Numbered from the stretch's first letter, positions 16,680-26,299 are shown. The stretch is 64,000 nucleotides of DNA from DASUCS01 sp041166385 (GCA_041166385.1 JBEEFW010000122.1:1-64000); one strand, 5' to 3'. Numbers and translations: made by a program. The notes: generated by a model from the letters alone, not told the origin.

Positions 16680-17885
16680 GTGGACGTACCGCTCATTCTT
16701 TCGGTGGACGATCACATCGTTGAGCCCCCCGACCTCTTCGATGGCCGACTTCCTTCGAAGTTTCGAGGCCGGGCTCCCAGGGTCGAGCGCAAGAAGCTGC
16801 GATTCATTGGTGGAACTAAGGGCCGTGAGTGGGTCGAGGACGCCGAGGGTGGCGGCTGGTGCGACGCCTGGCATTGCGAAGACGCTGTGATGCCTCTGCT
16901 CTGGAACATCGCGGCCATCGACCGCGAGGTGGTCGACGTCGAGCCGACAACCTATGACGAGATCCGCCCGGGCACATGGAAACAGAAGGAACGGTTGGCC
17001 GACATGGACCTCAACCATGTCGAAGCGGCGATGTGCTTTCCGAACCTTTTTCGGTTCGCCGGACAAATGTTTTCAGAGCGTGAGGACAAGAGTCTGGCGT
17101 TGGCCTGTGTGCGCGCGTACAACGACTGGCTCATCGATGACTGGGGCGCCGGGGCGGGAAAGAACCGGCTGCTTCCAGTCACGGTGCTTCCGCTTTGGGA
17201 TGCGGAGCTCGCCCGCGCAGAGCTTCTGCGATGCGCCGACAAGGGTTCGTTTCTCGTGACATTCCCGGAGAACCCGTATCCGTTGGGATTTCCTTCGCTC
17301 TATACGCCGGTGGACTACTGGAAGCCGCTTTTCGATGCGTGTGAGGAAACCAACACGATCTTGAACATGCACATCGGGTCTTCTTCCAAGTTGGCGGAGA
17401 CCACGCCGGATTCGCCCTACATCGTGAATTCGAGCCAGATCTATCTCAATAGCCAGGGTTCGCTTCTTGATTTCATTTTTTCCGGAACTCTTGAACGTCA
17501 CCCTGAACTGCGGATCAGCTATTCCGAGGGCCAAGTCGGCTGGTATCCGTATCTCATCGAACGCGCTGACAAGTTGTGGGAAGAACGAGATGACAACGAG
17601 TTCGGCAGCGGCTTACCAAAGCCCCCGTCTCACTACGTGCCTGACCGGGTGTACTTCTGCTTGTTCGATGATGAGGTGGGCCTCCGGTTGCGCGACGTAG
17701 TCGGTGTCGATCAGCTCGTCTTCGAAACCGACTATCCCCACGCCGACTCCACTTTCCCGCACAGCCGCGAGACGTTCGCGAAGATCTGCGAATTGGCGGG
17801 GATGAGCGATGAGGAGAGCTACAAGCTCGCCCGCGGCAACGCCATCAAGGGTTTCGGCCTCGATCGGTACGGCTTCACATCGTGA
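16680..17885 (+). CDS. Amidohydrolase family 2 metal-dependent hydrolase (paralogue 2)
   Basis: The product is about 401 residues. The start is taken at GTG 16680, seven bases after GAGGAGG; GTG 16677 is equally near. The N-terminus reads PLILSVDDHIVEPPDLF, the hallmark of the actinobacterial TIM-barrel amidohydrolase group, and the C-terminal strand reads FETDYPHADSTFPHSRE. A SYSEGQVGWYPYLIERAD segment gives the conserved barrel strand. It overlaps the following SDR by four bases (GTGA), so amidohydrolase, SDR and acyl-CoA dehydrogenase form one coupled operon. Substrate unknown. Confidence 0.85.
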   Translation: MDVPLILSVDDHIVEPPDLFDGRLPSKFRGRAPRVERKKLRFIGGTKGREWVEDAEGGGWCDAWHCEDAVMPLLWNIAAIDREVVDVEPTTYDEIRPGTWKQKERLADMDLNHVEAAMCFPNLFRFAGQMFSEREDKSLALACVRAYNDWLIDDWGAGAGKNRLLPVTVLPLWDAELARAELLRCADKGSFLVTFPENPYPLGFPSLYTPVDYWKPLFDACEETNTILNMHIGSSSKLAETTPDSPYIVNSSQIYLNSQGSLLDFIFSGTLERHPELRISYSEGQVGWYPYLIERADKLWEERDDNEFGSGLPKPPSHYVPDRVYFCLFDDEVGLRLRDVVGVDQLVFETDYPHADSTFPHSRETFAKICELAGMSDEESYKLARGNAIKGFGLDRYGFTS

Positions 17886-18730
17886 GCCTTCCTTCGGGCG
17901 CGTGGTTCATAACCGGCGCGTCTACTGGGCTCGGTCGCGCGCTCGCGGAAGCGCTCTTGGCTGGCGGCCAGAACGTTGTTGCGACGGCTCGGCGAATTGA
18001 AAGCGTTCAGGATCTCGAGGACCGGTATCCGAAGAGCGCCCGCGCGTTCCGGTTGGATGTCGTTGACCGTGCGTCGATCGGCGGCGTGGTAGCTACCGCG
18101 GCCGAAGCATTTGGCGGTATCGATGTTGTCGTCAACAACGCGGGGTATTCGCTGATCGGCGCGTTCGAGGAGTTTGGAATCCAGCAGGTCCGCGACCTAT
18201 TCGAGACCAACTTCTTTGGGGCGTGGGCAGTGACGCAGACCATCCTGCCGATCATGCGCACACGGGGAGCGGGCACCATCGTCAATATCTCATCCCAAGG
18301 CGGGATCGCAGGGATGCCTGGCACAGCCGCCTACAGCGCGTCGAAATTCGCACTCGAGGGAATGAGCGAAGCCCTCGAGGCTGAGGTCGTCGCGTTTGGG
18401 CTTCGCGTGCTCATTGTCGAACCAGGCCCGTTCCGCACGGCGATGCGCCGCTCACTGCAGATCCCTGAGCGACGCATCGACGACTACCCGGACTATGGCG
18501 GCACACTTCGTCGCCAGGATGGCGACCAGGTGGGGGATCCAAGTCTGGCGGCGGCAGCAATCATCGCGGCCGTGACAGCGCCCGAGCCACCGCTGCGACT
18601 AGTGCTTGGCGCGAGCGCGGTCGCGGTGGTCCGCAAAAAGCTTAACCGCGCGAGCGCGGATCTCGTCGCGTGGGAGGCGACATCGATCGCGACAGCGTTT
18701 GCCGACGAGAGCGGGGAGAACACACGGTGA
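17882..18730 (+). CDS. Classical SDR oxidoreductase
   Basis: The protein is 282 residues, starting at GTG 17882 in a four-base overlap with the amidohydrolase. It has FITGASTGLGRALAEALL (cofactor loop), LDVVDRAS (adenine ring), VNNAGYS, and the catalytic Ser in NISSQGGIAG with Tyr-x-x-x-Lys in YSASKFALEGMSEALEAEV. The form resembles the SDR5-like group that often acts on hydroxyacyl or alcohol substrates. Its stop overlaps the next gene (acyl-CoA dehydrogenase) by four bases, which argues for coordinated action on the same intermediate. Confidence 0.88.
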   Translation: MSLPSGAWFITGASTGLGRALAEALLAGGQNVVATARRIESVQDLEDRYPKSARAFRLDVVDRASIGGVVATAAEAFGGIDVVVNNAGYSLIGAFEEFGIQQVRDLFETNFFGAWAVTQTILPIMRTRGAGTIVNISSQGGIAGMPGTAAYSASKFALEGMSEALEAEVVAFGLRVLIVEPGPFRTAMRRSLQIPERRIDDYPDYGGTLRRQDGDQVGDPSLAAAAIIAAVTAPEPPLRLVLGASAVAVVRKKLNRASADLVAWEATSIATAFADESGENTR

Positions 18731-20013
18731 GCTGGAACTTTGAAACGGATGCTGACTTCCAGGCGGAGCTTGACTGGGTTGACGTTTTCGTGAAGCGGGA
18801 GGTCGAGCCCCTTGACCACATGATCTGGCACCCGTTCGATCTCCAAGATCCGGTGCGGCGCACACTTATTCCCCCTCTGCAAAGTGAGGTCAAGCAGCGC
18901 GGTCTGTGGGCGTGCCACCTGGGGCCCCACCTTGGGGGACGTGGATATGGCCAGTTGAAACTCGCCCTACTGAACGAGATTCTGGGACGAGCGCGGTGCG
19001 GTCCGATTGTCTTCGGGTGCCAGGCGCCGGACTCCGGCAATGCCGAAATCCTTGCTCACTTCGGGTCTGAAGACCTCAAGACCACCTATCTTGAGCCCTT
19101 GCTCAGGAACGACGCGGTGTCGTCGTTCTGTATGACAGAGCCTCAAGGTGGCTCAGATCCAACGCAGTTCACGACGTGTGCGGAACTCGATGGGGACGAA
19201 TGGGTCATCAACGGCGAGAAATGGTTCTCGTCCCACGCCCGGTTTGCATCGTTCCAGCTTGTGCTCGTCGTTACCGAACCCGACAGTCCAGTCCACCAGC
19301 GTCTGTCGGTGATCGTGGTCCCGTCGGAGACGCCGGGTATCGAGATCATTCGCAACGTCGGGCTGTCCGGGCAGACGGAGAGTGTTGGAGTTCACGGGTA
19401 CCTTCGCTATCGCGACGTTCGCGTTCCTACTGGCAACCTTCTGGGGGAGCGTGGGCAAGGTTTCGTTGTGGCGCAAACGCGGCTTGGCGGCGGACGAATC
19501 CATCACGCGATGCGCACGATCGGCTTGGCTCAGCGCGCGTTCGAGATGATGTGCGAGCGCGCTCTGTCGCGCACCACCAAGGGTGAGTTGTTGGCATCGA
19601 AGCAACTCGTTCAAGAAATGATCGCCGACTCGTGGATCCAGATTGAGCAGTTTCGATTGCTCGTGCTCCAAACTGCGTGGAAGATCGACGCGTGCAACGA
19701 CTACCAGAGGGTGCGCGCGGACATTTCCGCGGTCAAGGCGGCGATGCCCAAGGTCCTTCACGACGTTGCTGCTCGCGCCCTTCAAGTGCACGGCTCACTC
19801 GGGCTATCGAACGAAATGCCGTTCGGCGACATGGTGCTGGAGTCGTTTCATATCGGTCTGGCGGATGGGCCGACTGAGATCCACAAGGTCACTCTGGCTC
19901 GCCAGCTCCTCAAGGGCTTCAAGCCCTCGGACGACCTGTTCCCAACAGAGCACGGACCGAAGCTGCGAGCAGCCGCGCAAGCCAAGTACGCAGACGTGCT
20001 CGACGGGGTGTGA
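18727..20013 (+). CDS. ACAD10/11-like acyl-CoA dehydrogenase family protein
   Basis: The protein is 428 residues, starting at GTG 18727 overlapping the SDR stop. It shows the ACAD10/11 branch signature: CQAPDSGNAEIL, SFCMTEPQGGSDPTQF, INGEKWFSSHA, GGGRIHHAMRTIGLAQRAFE and the C-terminal LADGPTEIH. In eukaryotic ACAD10/11 and bacterial LvaC, relatives of this branch act with a kinase domain to convert 4-hydroxyacyl-CoA through a 4-phospho intermediate. A kinase of the matching type is encoded at 35544 on the same island. The assignment to that chemistry is inference; ordinary flavin-dependent dehydrogenation remains possible. Confidence 0.88.
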   Translation: MSWNFETDADFQAELDWVDVFVKREVEPLDHMIWHPFDLQDPVRRTLIPPLQSEVKQRGLWACHLGPHLGGRGYGQLKLALLNEILGRARCGPIVFGCQAPDSGNAEILAHFGSEDLKTTYLEPLLRNDAVSSFCMTEPQGGSDPTQFTTCAELDGDEWVINGEKWFSSHARFASFQLVLVVTEPDSPVHQRLSVIVVPSETPGIEIIRNVGLSGQTESVGVHGYLRYRDVRVPTGNLLGERGQGFVVAQTRLGGGRIHHAMRTIGLAQRAFEMMCERALSRTTKGELLASKQLVQEMIADSWIQIEQFRLLVLQTAWKIDACNDYQRVRADISAVKAAMPKVLHDVAARALQVHGSLGLSNEMPFGDMVLESFHIGLADGPTEIHKVTLARQLLKGFKPSDDLFPTEHGPKLRAAAQAKYADVLDGV

Positions 20014-20148
20014 GACTGCGTCCTGTCTAGGCATGCCGAATCGACCGACGCCCTGCGTTGGCGGGAACCGAGGAGCCGATCGCGGCCGCTCTAGACAGCC
20101 GAGTTGCCACCATCGCGTCACCGCGGTGAGCCCTTCATATCGGGAAGG

Positions 20149-20177
20149 TAGACACATCGAATACTTCCTATTATGAT
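20149..20177 (+). promoter_or_regulatory. Sigma70-type promoter of CoA-transferase gene
   Basis: TAGACA at 20149-20154 and TATGAT at 20172-20177 are separated by 17 bases. The -10 lies within ATTATGATTAC (20170-20180), an 11-mer found again in the same relative orientation upstream of the CoA-transferase at 28737. The gene's GGAGG and TTG start follow directly. Confidence 0.5.
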
Positions 20178-20201
20178 TACATTTACAGCTCGGAGGCGAA
20201 A

Positions 20202-21419
20202 TTGGAAAGTGTTCTTTCGGGAGTGCGGGTCCTCGACTTCACCCGACACATGTCTGGTCCGTACGCCTCAATGGTCCTCGGGGACTTCGGCGCGGAGATC
20301 ATCAAGGTTGAGTCGTCACCCGACGGAGATCCAACGCGTCAGACCGGGACGTACTTCACCAGCGGCCAAAGCACAATGTTCCTCACGTGGAACCGGAACA
20401 AACGGAGCCTGTGTCTAGATCTTCGCTCGGACCGTGGCATCGAGGTCGTACGTCGACTCGTGGGAACGGCGGATGTGCTTTTGGAGAACTACCGCCCGGG
20501 CGTCGCCGATCAAATCGGTATCGGGTGGGAGGACGTTCGCCACATCAACAAGCGGCTTGTGTACTGCTCAGTCAACGCCTTTGGTTCCAAGGGGCCTTGG
20601 GCCGGACGACCCGGAACAGATCCAGTGGTGCAGGCATTCAGCGGGGTGATGTCGGTAACCGGCGAACCCGACGGCCGCCCTGCACTGGTTGGTGTTCCGA
20701 TCGCGGATTTCAGCTCCGCAATGCTGACGGTTCAGGGTGTGATCTTGGCGTTGCTCGCGCGCGAACGGTCGGGAGAGGGTCAGCGCGTCGAGGTATCGAT
20801 GCTCGGCAGTCTGTTGTTCGCGTTGACAACCCGAGTTGGCCCATTCTTTCTCACTGGGGAAGACCCCGGCCGATTTGGCAGTGCGCACAGCCAGGTGGTT
20901 CCGTACCAAGCCTTTGAGGCCAGTGACGGCTACGTCGTGGCTGGCGTTTGGGGTGACGCGGACTGGCCAGCGTTCTGTCGCGCGGTTGACATGCCTGAGC
21001 TCGCAGACGACGAACGCTTTGACTCCAACGTCAAGCGCGTGAATCGCCGGCCCGAACTTACGAAGTTCCTCGATGAGCAGTTTCGGACCGCGAGCAGCGA
21101 CTATTGGGAGAGTCGTTTTGGCTCGGAGAAGGTTCTGTTTGCCCCCGTGAACACCTTCTCGAAGGTCTTCAATCATCCGCAGACGATCGCCAACGACTAC
21201 GTGACTACCGTGCAGCACCCGACAGTCGGAGAGCTGCCGCTTGTGGCACCCGTCGTGAAACTGTCCTCGACCCCGGCCACCGTGGAACAAGCGCCACCGT
21301 TGCTCGGCGAGCACAGTATCGACATCCTCCGCGCGGCCGACTTCTCGACCGACGAGATTCGATCGCTCATTGACGACGGCGTTGTTCACTCACATCAAGC
21401 GATGGGGCCAGCCGCATGA
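20202..21419 (+). CDS. CaiB/BaiF family III CoA-transferase
   Basis: The 405-residue protein starts at TTG 20202 preceded by CGGAGGCGAAA. It has the family III pattern: VRVLDFTRHMSGPYASMVLGDFGAEIIKVE at the N-terminus, then NKRSLCLDLRSDRGIEVV, LLENYRPGVADQIGI and an Asp-containing PGTDPVVQAFSG loop, where the catalytic Asp is expected. Family members move CoA between carboxylates through an aspartyl-CoA thioester. It follows the acyl-CoA dehydrogenase operon in the same direction but has its own promoter. It probably activates the imported acid or recycles CoA. Confidence 0.9.
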   Translation: MESVLSGVRVLDFTRHMSGPYASMVLGDFGAEIIKVESSPDGDPTRQTGTYFTSGQSTMFLTWNRNKRSLCLDLRSDRGIEVVRRLVGTADVLLENYRPGVADQIGIGWEDVRHINKRLVYCSVNAFGSKGPWAGRPGTDPVVQAFSGVMSVTGEPDGRPALVGVPIADFSSAMLTVQGVILALLARERSGEGQRVEVSMLGSLLFALTTRVGPFFLTGEDPGRFGSAHSQVVPYQAFEASDGYVVAGVWGDADWPAFCRAVDMPELADDERFDSNVKRVNRRPELTKFLDEQFRTASSDYWESRFGSEKVLFAPVNTFSKVFNHPQTIANDYVTTVQHPTVGELPLVAPVVKLSSTPATVEQAPPLLGEHSIDILRAADFSTDEIRSLIDDGVVHSHQAMGPAA

Positions 21420-21574
21420 CCGACCGGTCGATGGTCGACAACGGCCTATCTCAAAGGTTGTGAAGCAACGCGGCGCTTTCGTCTCCCGCGTACCCGCTCT
21501 CGCAGGCAATAGGCCTCGCGATAGTCGAGCGAGTCTCCGTCGAGATCACGGAGTAGACGGTTACCGGAACGACG

Positions 21575-23572
21575 ATGACGGCACCGAGCGCTGACCAGCC
21601 TGCGGGCCATCGACTGCCCGAGGAGTCTGACGCTCTCGAGCGGCACCGGCGGATGATTCGAATTCGGATCTTCGAGCGGAGCGCGTCAGCGTTGTACCGA
21701 GACGGCGAGATCCCGGGCTTCCTGCATACTTCGATGGGGCAGGAAGCCACGGCTGTTGGCGTGTGTTGGCCCTTGCGCCAGTCCGACGGAATCGTGTCGA
21801 CGCATCGCGGCCACGGTCATTGTCTCGCGAAAGGCGCCGACGCCGGCGCCATGTTTGCAGAGCTGATGGGGCGACGATCTGGAACCTGCGGGGGATACGG
21901 CGGCTCAATGCACATCGCCGACATCACTCGTGGCATCTTCGGAGCCAACGGGATCGTCGGAGCGGGACTTCCGATTGCGAACGGCGTCGCACAAGCGTTT
22001 CGACTCCAGAAGACGGACGGAGTGGTCGTTGCGTTCTTTGGCGACGGCGCAGTGGCGACTGGCGCATTCCACGAGGCGATCAATCTCGCCGCACTGTGGC
22101 GGTTACCTGTGCTCTTTCTCTGCGAGAACAATCACTTCGCTGAGTTCACACATTCGGAAGCCCAGCATCTCGTACCCGTGCATGAACGAGCGGCGGGATA
22201 CGGAATCGAGGGCTACGCCGTGGACGGCAACGATGTAGACGAGGTCGCGGCCACCGCGAGCCGACTGGTGTCACGGCTGCGGGCGGGTGAGGGCCCGTTT
22301 CTCCTCGAGGCCATGACGTATCGCTGGCACGGGCACTACGAGGGCGACCCGGCGAACTACCGAGATGAAGAGGAGCGAGCCAACTGGGAATCGCAGGATC
22401 CCATTTTGCGCTCGGCGGCCGTTCTCGACGAACGCGGCCTGCGCACTGCCCGCGAGCAGATCGAGATCGAAGCAGACGACGAGCTCGCGCGGGTTCTGGC
22501 GGCCGCCCGCGAGATTCCGGAGCCGGAGCCCCCACCACGACCCACCCTCGTTGCGCCCACCGGTACTGCCCGCGCGGAGACCGACGCTCCAGATACGGGT
22601 GACGTCTTCCGTACGATGGACGCGGTTCGCGAGGCAATCGCCTACGAGATCGAGCACAACGACGATGTCTGGTTCGCCGGGATCGACGTCGGTGCCGGTG
22701 GAAACATCTATGGCGTAACCCGCGGGTTGTGGGAGCGCTTTCCCGACCGAATCCTCGACACTCCGATTGCGGAGACGGCGATCATCGGCCTCGCGGTCGG
22801 TGGCGCGATGGCGGGCACTCGTCCGATCGTTGAGATCATGTACATGGATTTCTTGGGCGTCTGTCTTGATCAGATCATGAATCAAGCAGCCAAGCTGCCG
22901 TTCATGACAGGCGGCCAGGCAAGCATGTCGCTCGTCATCCGGACCCAGATTGGTGCGGGTCGGTCTTCCGCAGCGCAGCACTCGCAGAGTCTCGAAGCCC
23001 TCCTTGCGCACATCCCGGGCCTAGTCGTTGCAATGCCGTCAACGCCGGCCGACACCTACGGCATGCTGCGCGCTGCGATCGCGGATCCCAACCCGGTGGT
23101 CTTCATCGAACACCGTTACCTCTACGGAAAAAAGGGGCCGCGTCCAACCGCTGACCACTTCGTGCCGCTCGGCAAGGCCGCGGTGCGTCGGGTTGGTCAG
23201 CATGTCACGGTTCTCTGCTGGTCCAAGACCGTTGACCATTGCATGGCGGCGGCCGAACTGGCCGCCGCGGAGGACGTCTCTGCGGAAGTCATCGACCTCC
23301 GGACAATCACGCCTCTCGACCAAGCGACGATCTTTTCGTCCGTGTCGAAGACGGGACGTGTGCTTGTGGTGCACGAGGCCGTGGAACGGGGTGGTTTCGG
23401 AGCAGAGCTGGTCGCCGAGGTCGTCGACAACTCGTTCTGGGCATTGGATGCGCCGATTCGACGACTCGCAGCGCCGTTCATGCCCGCCCCCTATGCGCCC
23501 AGCCTCGAGCGAGGCTACGTTCCGCTGCAAGGCGACATAGGGGCCGCGATCATCAAGCTCGCGCGCGAATGA
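21575..23572 (+). CDS. Fused E1 alpha-beta 2-oxoacid/acetoin-type dehydrogenase (ThDP enzyme)
   Basis: A single chain of 665 residues holds both E1 subunits. The alpha part (about residues 20-310) has HTSMGQEATAVGV, THRGHGH and the thiamine-diphosphate motif GDGAVATGAFHEAIN...CENN (near residues 155-185). The beta part (about 345-660) has FRTMDAVREAIAYEIEH, TPIAETAIIGLAVGGAMAG and PVVFIEHRYLYGKKG. Order and motifs match branched-chain 2-oxoacid or acetoin dehydrogenase E1. A short acidic/proline linker joins the halves. No lipoyl E2 or E3 gene is in the window, so the chain either uses a backbone E2/E3 or acts alone. It lies downstream of the CoA-transferase in the same direction. Confidence 0.9.
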   Translation: MTAPSADQPAGHRLPEESDALERHRRMIRIRIFERSASALYRDGEIPGFLHTSMGQEATAVGVCWPLRQSDGIVSTHRGHGHCLAKGADAGAMFAELMGRRSGTCGGYGGSMHIADITRGIFGANGIVGAGLPIANGVAQAFRLQKTDGVVVAFFGDGAVATGAFHEAINLAALWRLPVLFLCENNHFAEFTHSEAQHLVPVHERAAGYGIEGYAVDGNDVDEVAATASRLVSRLRAGEGPFLLEAMTYRWHGHYEGDPANYRDEEERANWESQDPILRSAAVLDERGLRTAREQIEIEADDELARVLAAAREIPEPEPPPRPTLVAPTGTARAETDAPDTGDVFRTMDAVREAIAYEIEHNDDVWFAGIDVGAGGNIYGVTRGLWERFPDRILDTPIAETAIIGLAVGGAMAGTRPIVEIMYMDFLGVCLDQIMNQAAKLPFMTGGQASMSLVIRTQIGAGRSSAAQHSQSLEALLAHIPGLVVAMPSTPADTYGMLRAAIADPNPVVFIEHRYLYGKKGPRPTADHFVPLGKAAVRRVGQHVTVLCWSKTVDHCMAAAELAAAEDVSAEVIDLRTITPLDQATIFSSVSKTGRVLVVHEAVERGGFGAELVAEVVDNSFWALDAPIRRLAAPFMPAPYAPSLERGYVPLQGDIGAAIIKLARE

Positions 23573-23597
23573 CGACTGGCGGCTAAGCATCGCAACT

Positions 23598-23642
23598 GCC
23601 GGCCACCGGCCGTCCGGGGGGAGTGGACAGCCAGTGGCCGGC
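23598..23642. terminator. Possible bidirectional terminator between convergent genes
   Basis: GCCGGCCAC at 23598-23606 is the exact reverse complement of GTGGCCGGC at 23634-23642. The arms lie in the gap between the E1 gene and the convergent LLM gene. The 27-base loop contains further GC-rich pairing. No T-tract follows, so termination is a positional inference. Confidence 0.4.
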
Positions 23643-23660
23643 GGATCCTGCGGCCGCCGC

Positions 23661-24623
23661 TCAACGCTGCGGAGCGAGCTCCTCGATCGCTTCCGCGACC
23701 GAACGGCCCATTGGGAACACGTTGAGAACAGGCGTGGTCACGCCGTTGTCCACGTATCGCTGGATCCCGCGGCGGCATTGATCTGGAGTGCCGTGGACGA
23801 ACATGTCGTCGACAACGGACAGCGGCACCGCCGCGGCCGCGGCGAGTCGGTCGCCGGCGTCCCACCGTGCCCACATCTCGGCCAGCACGTCTTCGCGTCC
23901 GAGCCACCGTTGGTACTCGCGATATACCGGCACATTGAAGTACGTCGCCAACATGCGCCGTCCCATATCGTGCACAAGGTCGGTGTCGCTCGTTGGGGCA
24001 ACCATGATGCGGCCCACGATTTCCTTGTCTGCGCCGCCCTCGTGTACCAGCGGCACAACCGTCGACACGTCGTCAGCGGAAAGCCAGTTGACGATGGCGC
24101 CATCGGCCTGTCTGCCAGCGAGCCTGAGCATTCCAGGCCGCAACGCCGCGATCAGGATAGGGGGGGCGATCGTTGGTACGACACCGAGTCGAAAGCGTTT
24201 CATGCGGAACGTGCCATAGTCCTCGTCGATCAGCTCGCCGGTGAAAGCTGAGCGCAGAAATCGCAGCATGTCGCGCATCCTCTGGTACGGCCGCTCGAAA
24301 CACGCGTCGTTCCAGTGCTCCGTGATGATGTTCGAGGATGTACCGAGCCCCAGGACGAATCTCCCTGGAGCGATGGCTGCGATCGTCGCTGCACTCTGAG
24401 CGAGGCATGCCGGGCCGCGGCTGAATATCGAGACAATCGCAGTCCCGAGTCTCACAGTCGGCGCAACAACCGCTGCGATCGCGAGCGGCGAAAACACATC
24501 GACGCCGTTGCTCTCGAACGACCACACGTCGCTGTATCCCAAACCGGCAATTCGCGTCGCTTGGCCGGGATACTGCTCGATGGAACTGTCCTGCAATGGA
24601 ACGGTCATTCCCAGCCGCGTCAC
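23661..24623 (-). CDS. LLM-class F420-dependent oxidoreductase
   Basis: This luciferase-like barrel of 320 residues has MTVPLQDSSIEQYPGQATRIAG, GYSDVWSFESNGVDVFSPLAIAA, VRLGTAIVSIFSR and RFVLGLGTSSNIITEHWN. The last segments are the usual F420/flavin-contact strands. GTG 24623 is used, with ATG 24608 as an alternative. It is on the minus strand, 159 bases downstream of the third amidohydrolase, with which it may share a transcript. The substrate is unknown. Its length and motifs fit F420-dependent reductases or monooxygenases of mycobacterial type. Confidence 0.85.
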   Translation of the reverse strand: MTRLGMTVPLQDSSIEQYPGQATRIAGLGYSDVWSFESNGVDVFSPLAIAAVVAPTVRLGTAIVSIFSRGPACLAQSAATIAAIAPGRFVLGLGTSSNIITEHWNDACFERPYQRMRDMLRFLRSAFTGELIDEDYGTFRMKRFRLGVVPTIAPPILIAALRPGMLRLAGRQADGAIVNWLSADDVSTVVPLVHEGGADKEIVGRIMVAPTSDTDLVHDMGRRMLATYFNVPVYREYQRWLGREDVLAEMWARWDAGDRLAAAAAVPLSVVDDMFVHGTPDQCRRGIQRYVDNGVTTPVLNVFPMGRSVAEAIEELAPQR

Positions 24624-24782
24624 AGCCGACGCCCTAGCCGTCTTCGCGAGATGCCTGAGCGAACGTTCGTCGAGTGCATGATCGCGTCACCGTCCATTCA
24701 GGAGTGTTCGGTATCCGCCGTCGGGTGGTCGCCCAGGCAAAGCAGGCGATGAACCGATCAGCGCCTCGCGCCGGCGGTCGTG

Positions 24783-26240
24783 CTACGTCGCGCGGAGCGC
24801 CCCAGCTCTTGCAAGCACCGCGCCGTGCTCGTCCTCGTCAACGGCTAGAGCGAGCCGCCCTTCGTCATAGCTGGGCGGCTTGTTGATGCCCGCACGAAAG
24901 ATGAAATGTTTCAGGATCTGGGGGTCGACCACGTGGTGACCTCCGAGTACGTCGTCCGGAAATGGGCCCACACGACGGGCAGTTTTTTCCAGCAGCTCGC
25001 GGTCGAGCCCATAGAACTCGATGGCGTTTTCGCCCAAGATCTTGCGGGCTTCGAGTTCAGGAACATCGCCCAGAGTCGTCCGCAGCCAATCCAACGTATT
25101 GGGCCACGTTCCTTCCATGTGCGGGTAGTCGGTGCCGAACATCAACTTGTCGATGCCGATGTCAAAACGCGCGCCGACATCGCCATATCGCATGAGGGAT
25201 GCTCCAACCGCGCAATGTCTCAGCCAATACTCACTTGGGGTCAGTTTCATGTGCGTTGAGGCCCGAGCGTGACGGGCGTCGAGATACGCGAGTGTCGGGG
25301 GGACCCAGTCTCCGTGGATTTCCACGAAGCAGACCTTGAGCCTGGGGTAGCGGTCAAACGCCCCGCCCCACATCAGCTGCCAGAGTGGCCGGCGCTCGAC
25401 GAACGTATCGAAAGCCTGCCCAAGTGCCGATTCCTGCTGCGCGAGGTTGACGTCGAACTCCTGCATGTTGACGTTGGACGAGCCGGCGATCTCAACCGCT
25501 GTGTCTCGAAACGCGTTCACCCGTTCGACGAGCGAACCCTGAGCATTGCCGAACCCCGCGTGGACGTGAACGACTAGCTCGAGCTCCTGACAAGCCCGCC
25601 AGAACGGGTCCCACCACGAGTCATAAAATGCAGGCAAGTCATCTTTGATCCCGGCTTGTTGGGCGGGCATTACGGCCTTGAATCCAGCCTCCTTGGCCGC
25701 GCGGCAATCCTCCACCGCCGCTTCCCAGTCGGGCCACGGATAGATGCATGGCACCCCGAGCAGTCTTCCCGGAGCCGCAGAACAGAACTCGACGAGAAAA
25801 CGGTTGTGTGCTCGGGCCCCGGCGGCGCGCAGTTCATCGGAGCAACGCCGGTTCATGAAATCGAAGAAGGGGGTGACCGCGATAGGGCCAAAGGGGTGCA
25901 AGAATTCCGCTACGACGCCTTCCGCTTCCGCCTCCCGCAGCCTCCGGTCGGGATCGAAGTACCCGGTCTCACCACCGGTTTGGATAGCGCGCCGCTTGTC
26001 GATGATCTCGAGAACCTGTGCCGAGAACGGGTATCCGACCACGTCGTTGACCCGATTGTGCAGCTCGATGTCCTCAAGGTATTGATCCATGTATTGCCGG
26101 TACTGCGGATCGAGGTAGTCGCGATAGTCGTCCGCCGGCAGGCTGGCGTGGGTGTCTGTCGAAACGATCGTGAGCGGGGTTCTGCCGGGCGTTCCCCAGA
26201 CCCGAGGGTCCTTCACACGGATGTCGAACGATTGGCTCAC
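24783..26240 (-). CDS. Amidohydrolase family 2 metal-dependent hydrolase (paralogue 3)
   Basis: The 485-residue protein starts at GTG 26240. It has TIVSTDTHASLP at the N-terminal metal strand, VCFVEIHGDWVPPTLAYLDARH in the barrel and FGTDYPHMEGTWPNTLDWLR at the C-terminal strand. These match the two other island paralogues in order and form but show much divergence. The extra length compared with paralogue 2 lies in the N-terminal third (a HNRVNDVVGYPFSAQVLEI insert). A promoter lies at 26300-26328. It probably forms a unit with the LLM oxidoreductase downstream. Confidence 0.83.
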   Translation of the reverse strand: MSQSFDIRVKDPRVWGTPGRTPLTIVSTDTHASLPADDYRDYLDPQYRQYMDQYLEDIELHNRVNDVVGYPFSAQVLEIIDKRRAIQTGGETGYFDPDRRLREAEAEGVVAEFLHPFGPIAVTPFFDFMNRRCSDELRAAGARAHNRFLVEFCSAAPGRLLGVPCIYPWPDWEAAVEDCRAAKEAGFKAVMPAQQAGIKDDLPAFYDSWWDPFWRACQELELVVHVHAGFGNAQGSLVERVNAFRDTAVEIAGSSNVNMQEFDVNLAQQESALGQAFDTFVERRPLWQLMWGGAFDRYPRLKVCFVEIHGDWVPPTLAYLDARHARASTHMKLTPSEYWLRHCAVGASLMRYGDVGARFDIGIDKLMFGTDYPHMEGTWPNTLDWLRTTLGDVPELEARKILGENAIEFYGLDRELLEKTARRVGPFPDDVLGGHHVVDPQILKHFIFRAGINKPPSYDEGRLALAVDEDEHGAVLARAGALRAT

Positions 26241-26299
26241 GGTGACAGCCCCTTGTCGATGACGTCGTCACGATGCTCGCACGCGATCTCAAGCCCGAA

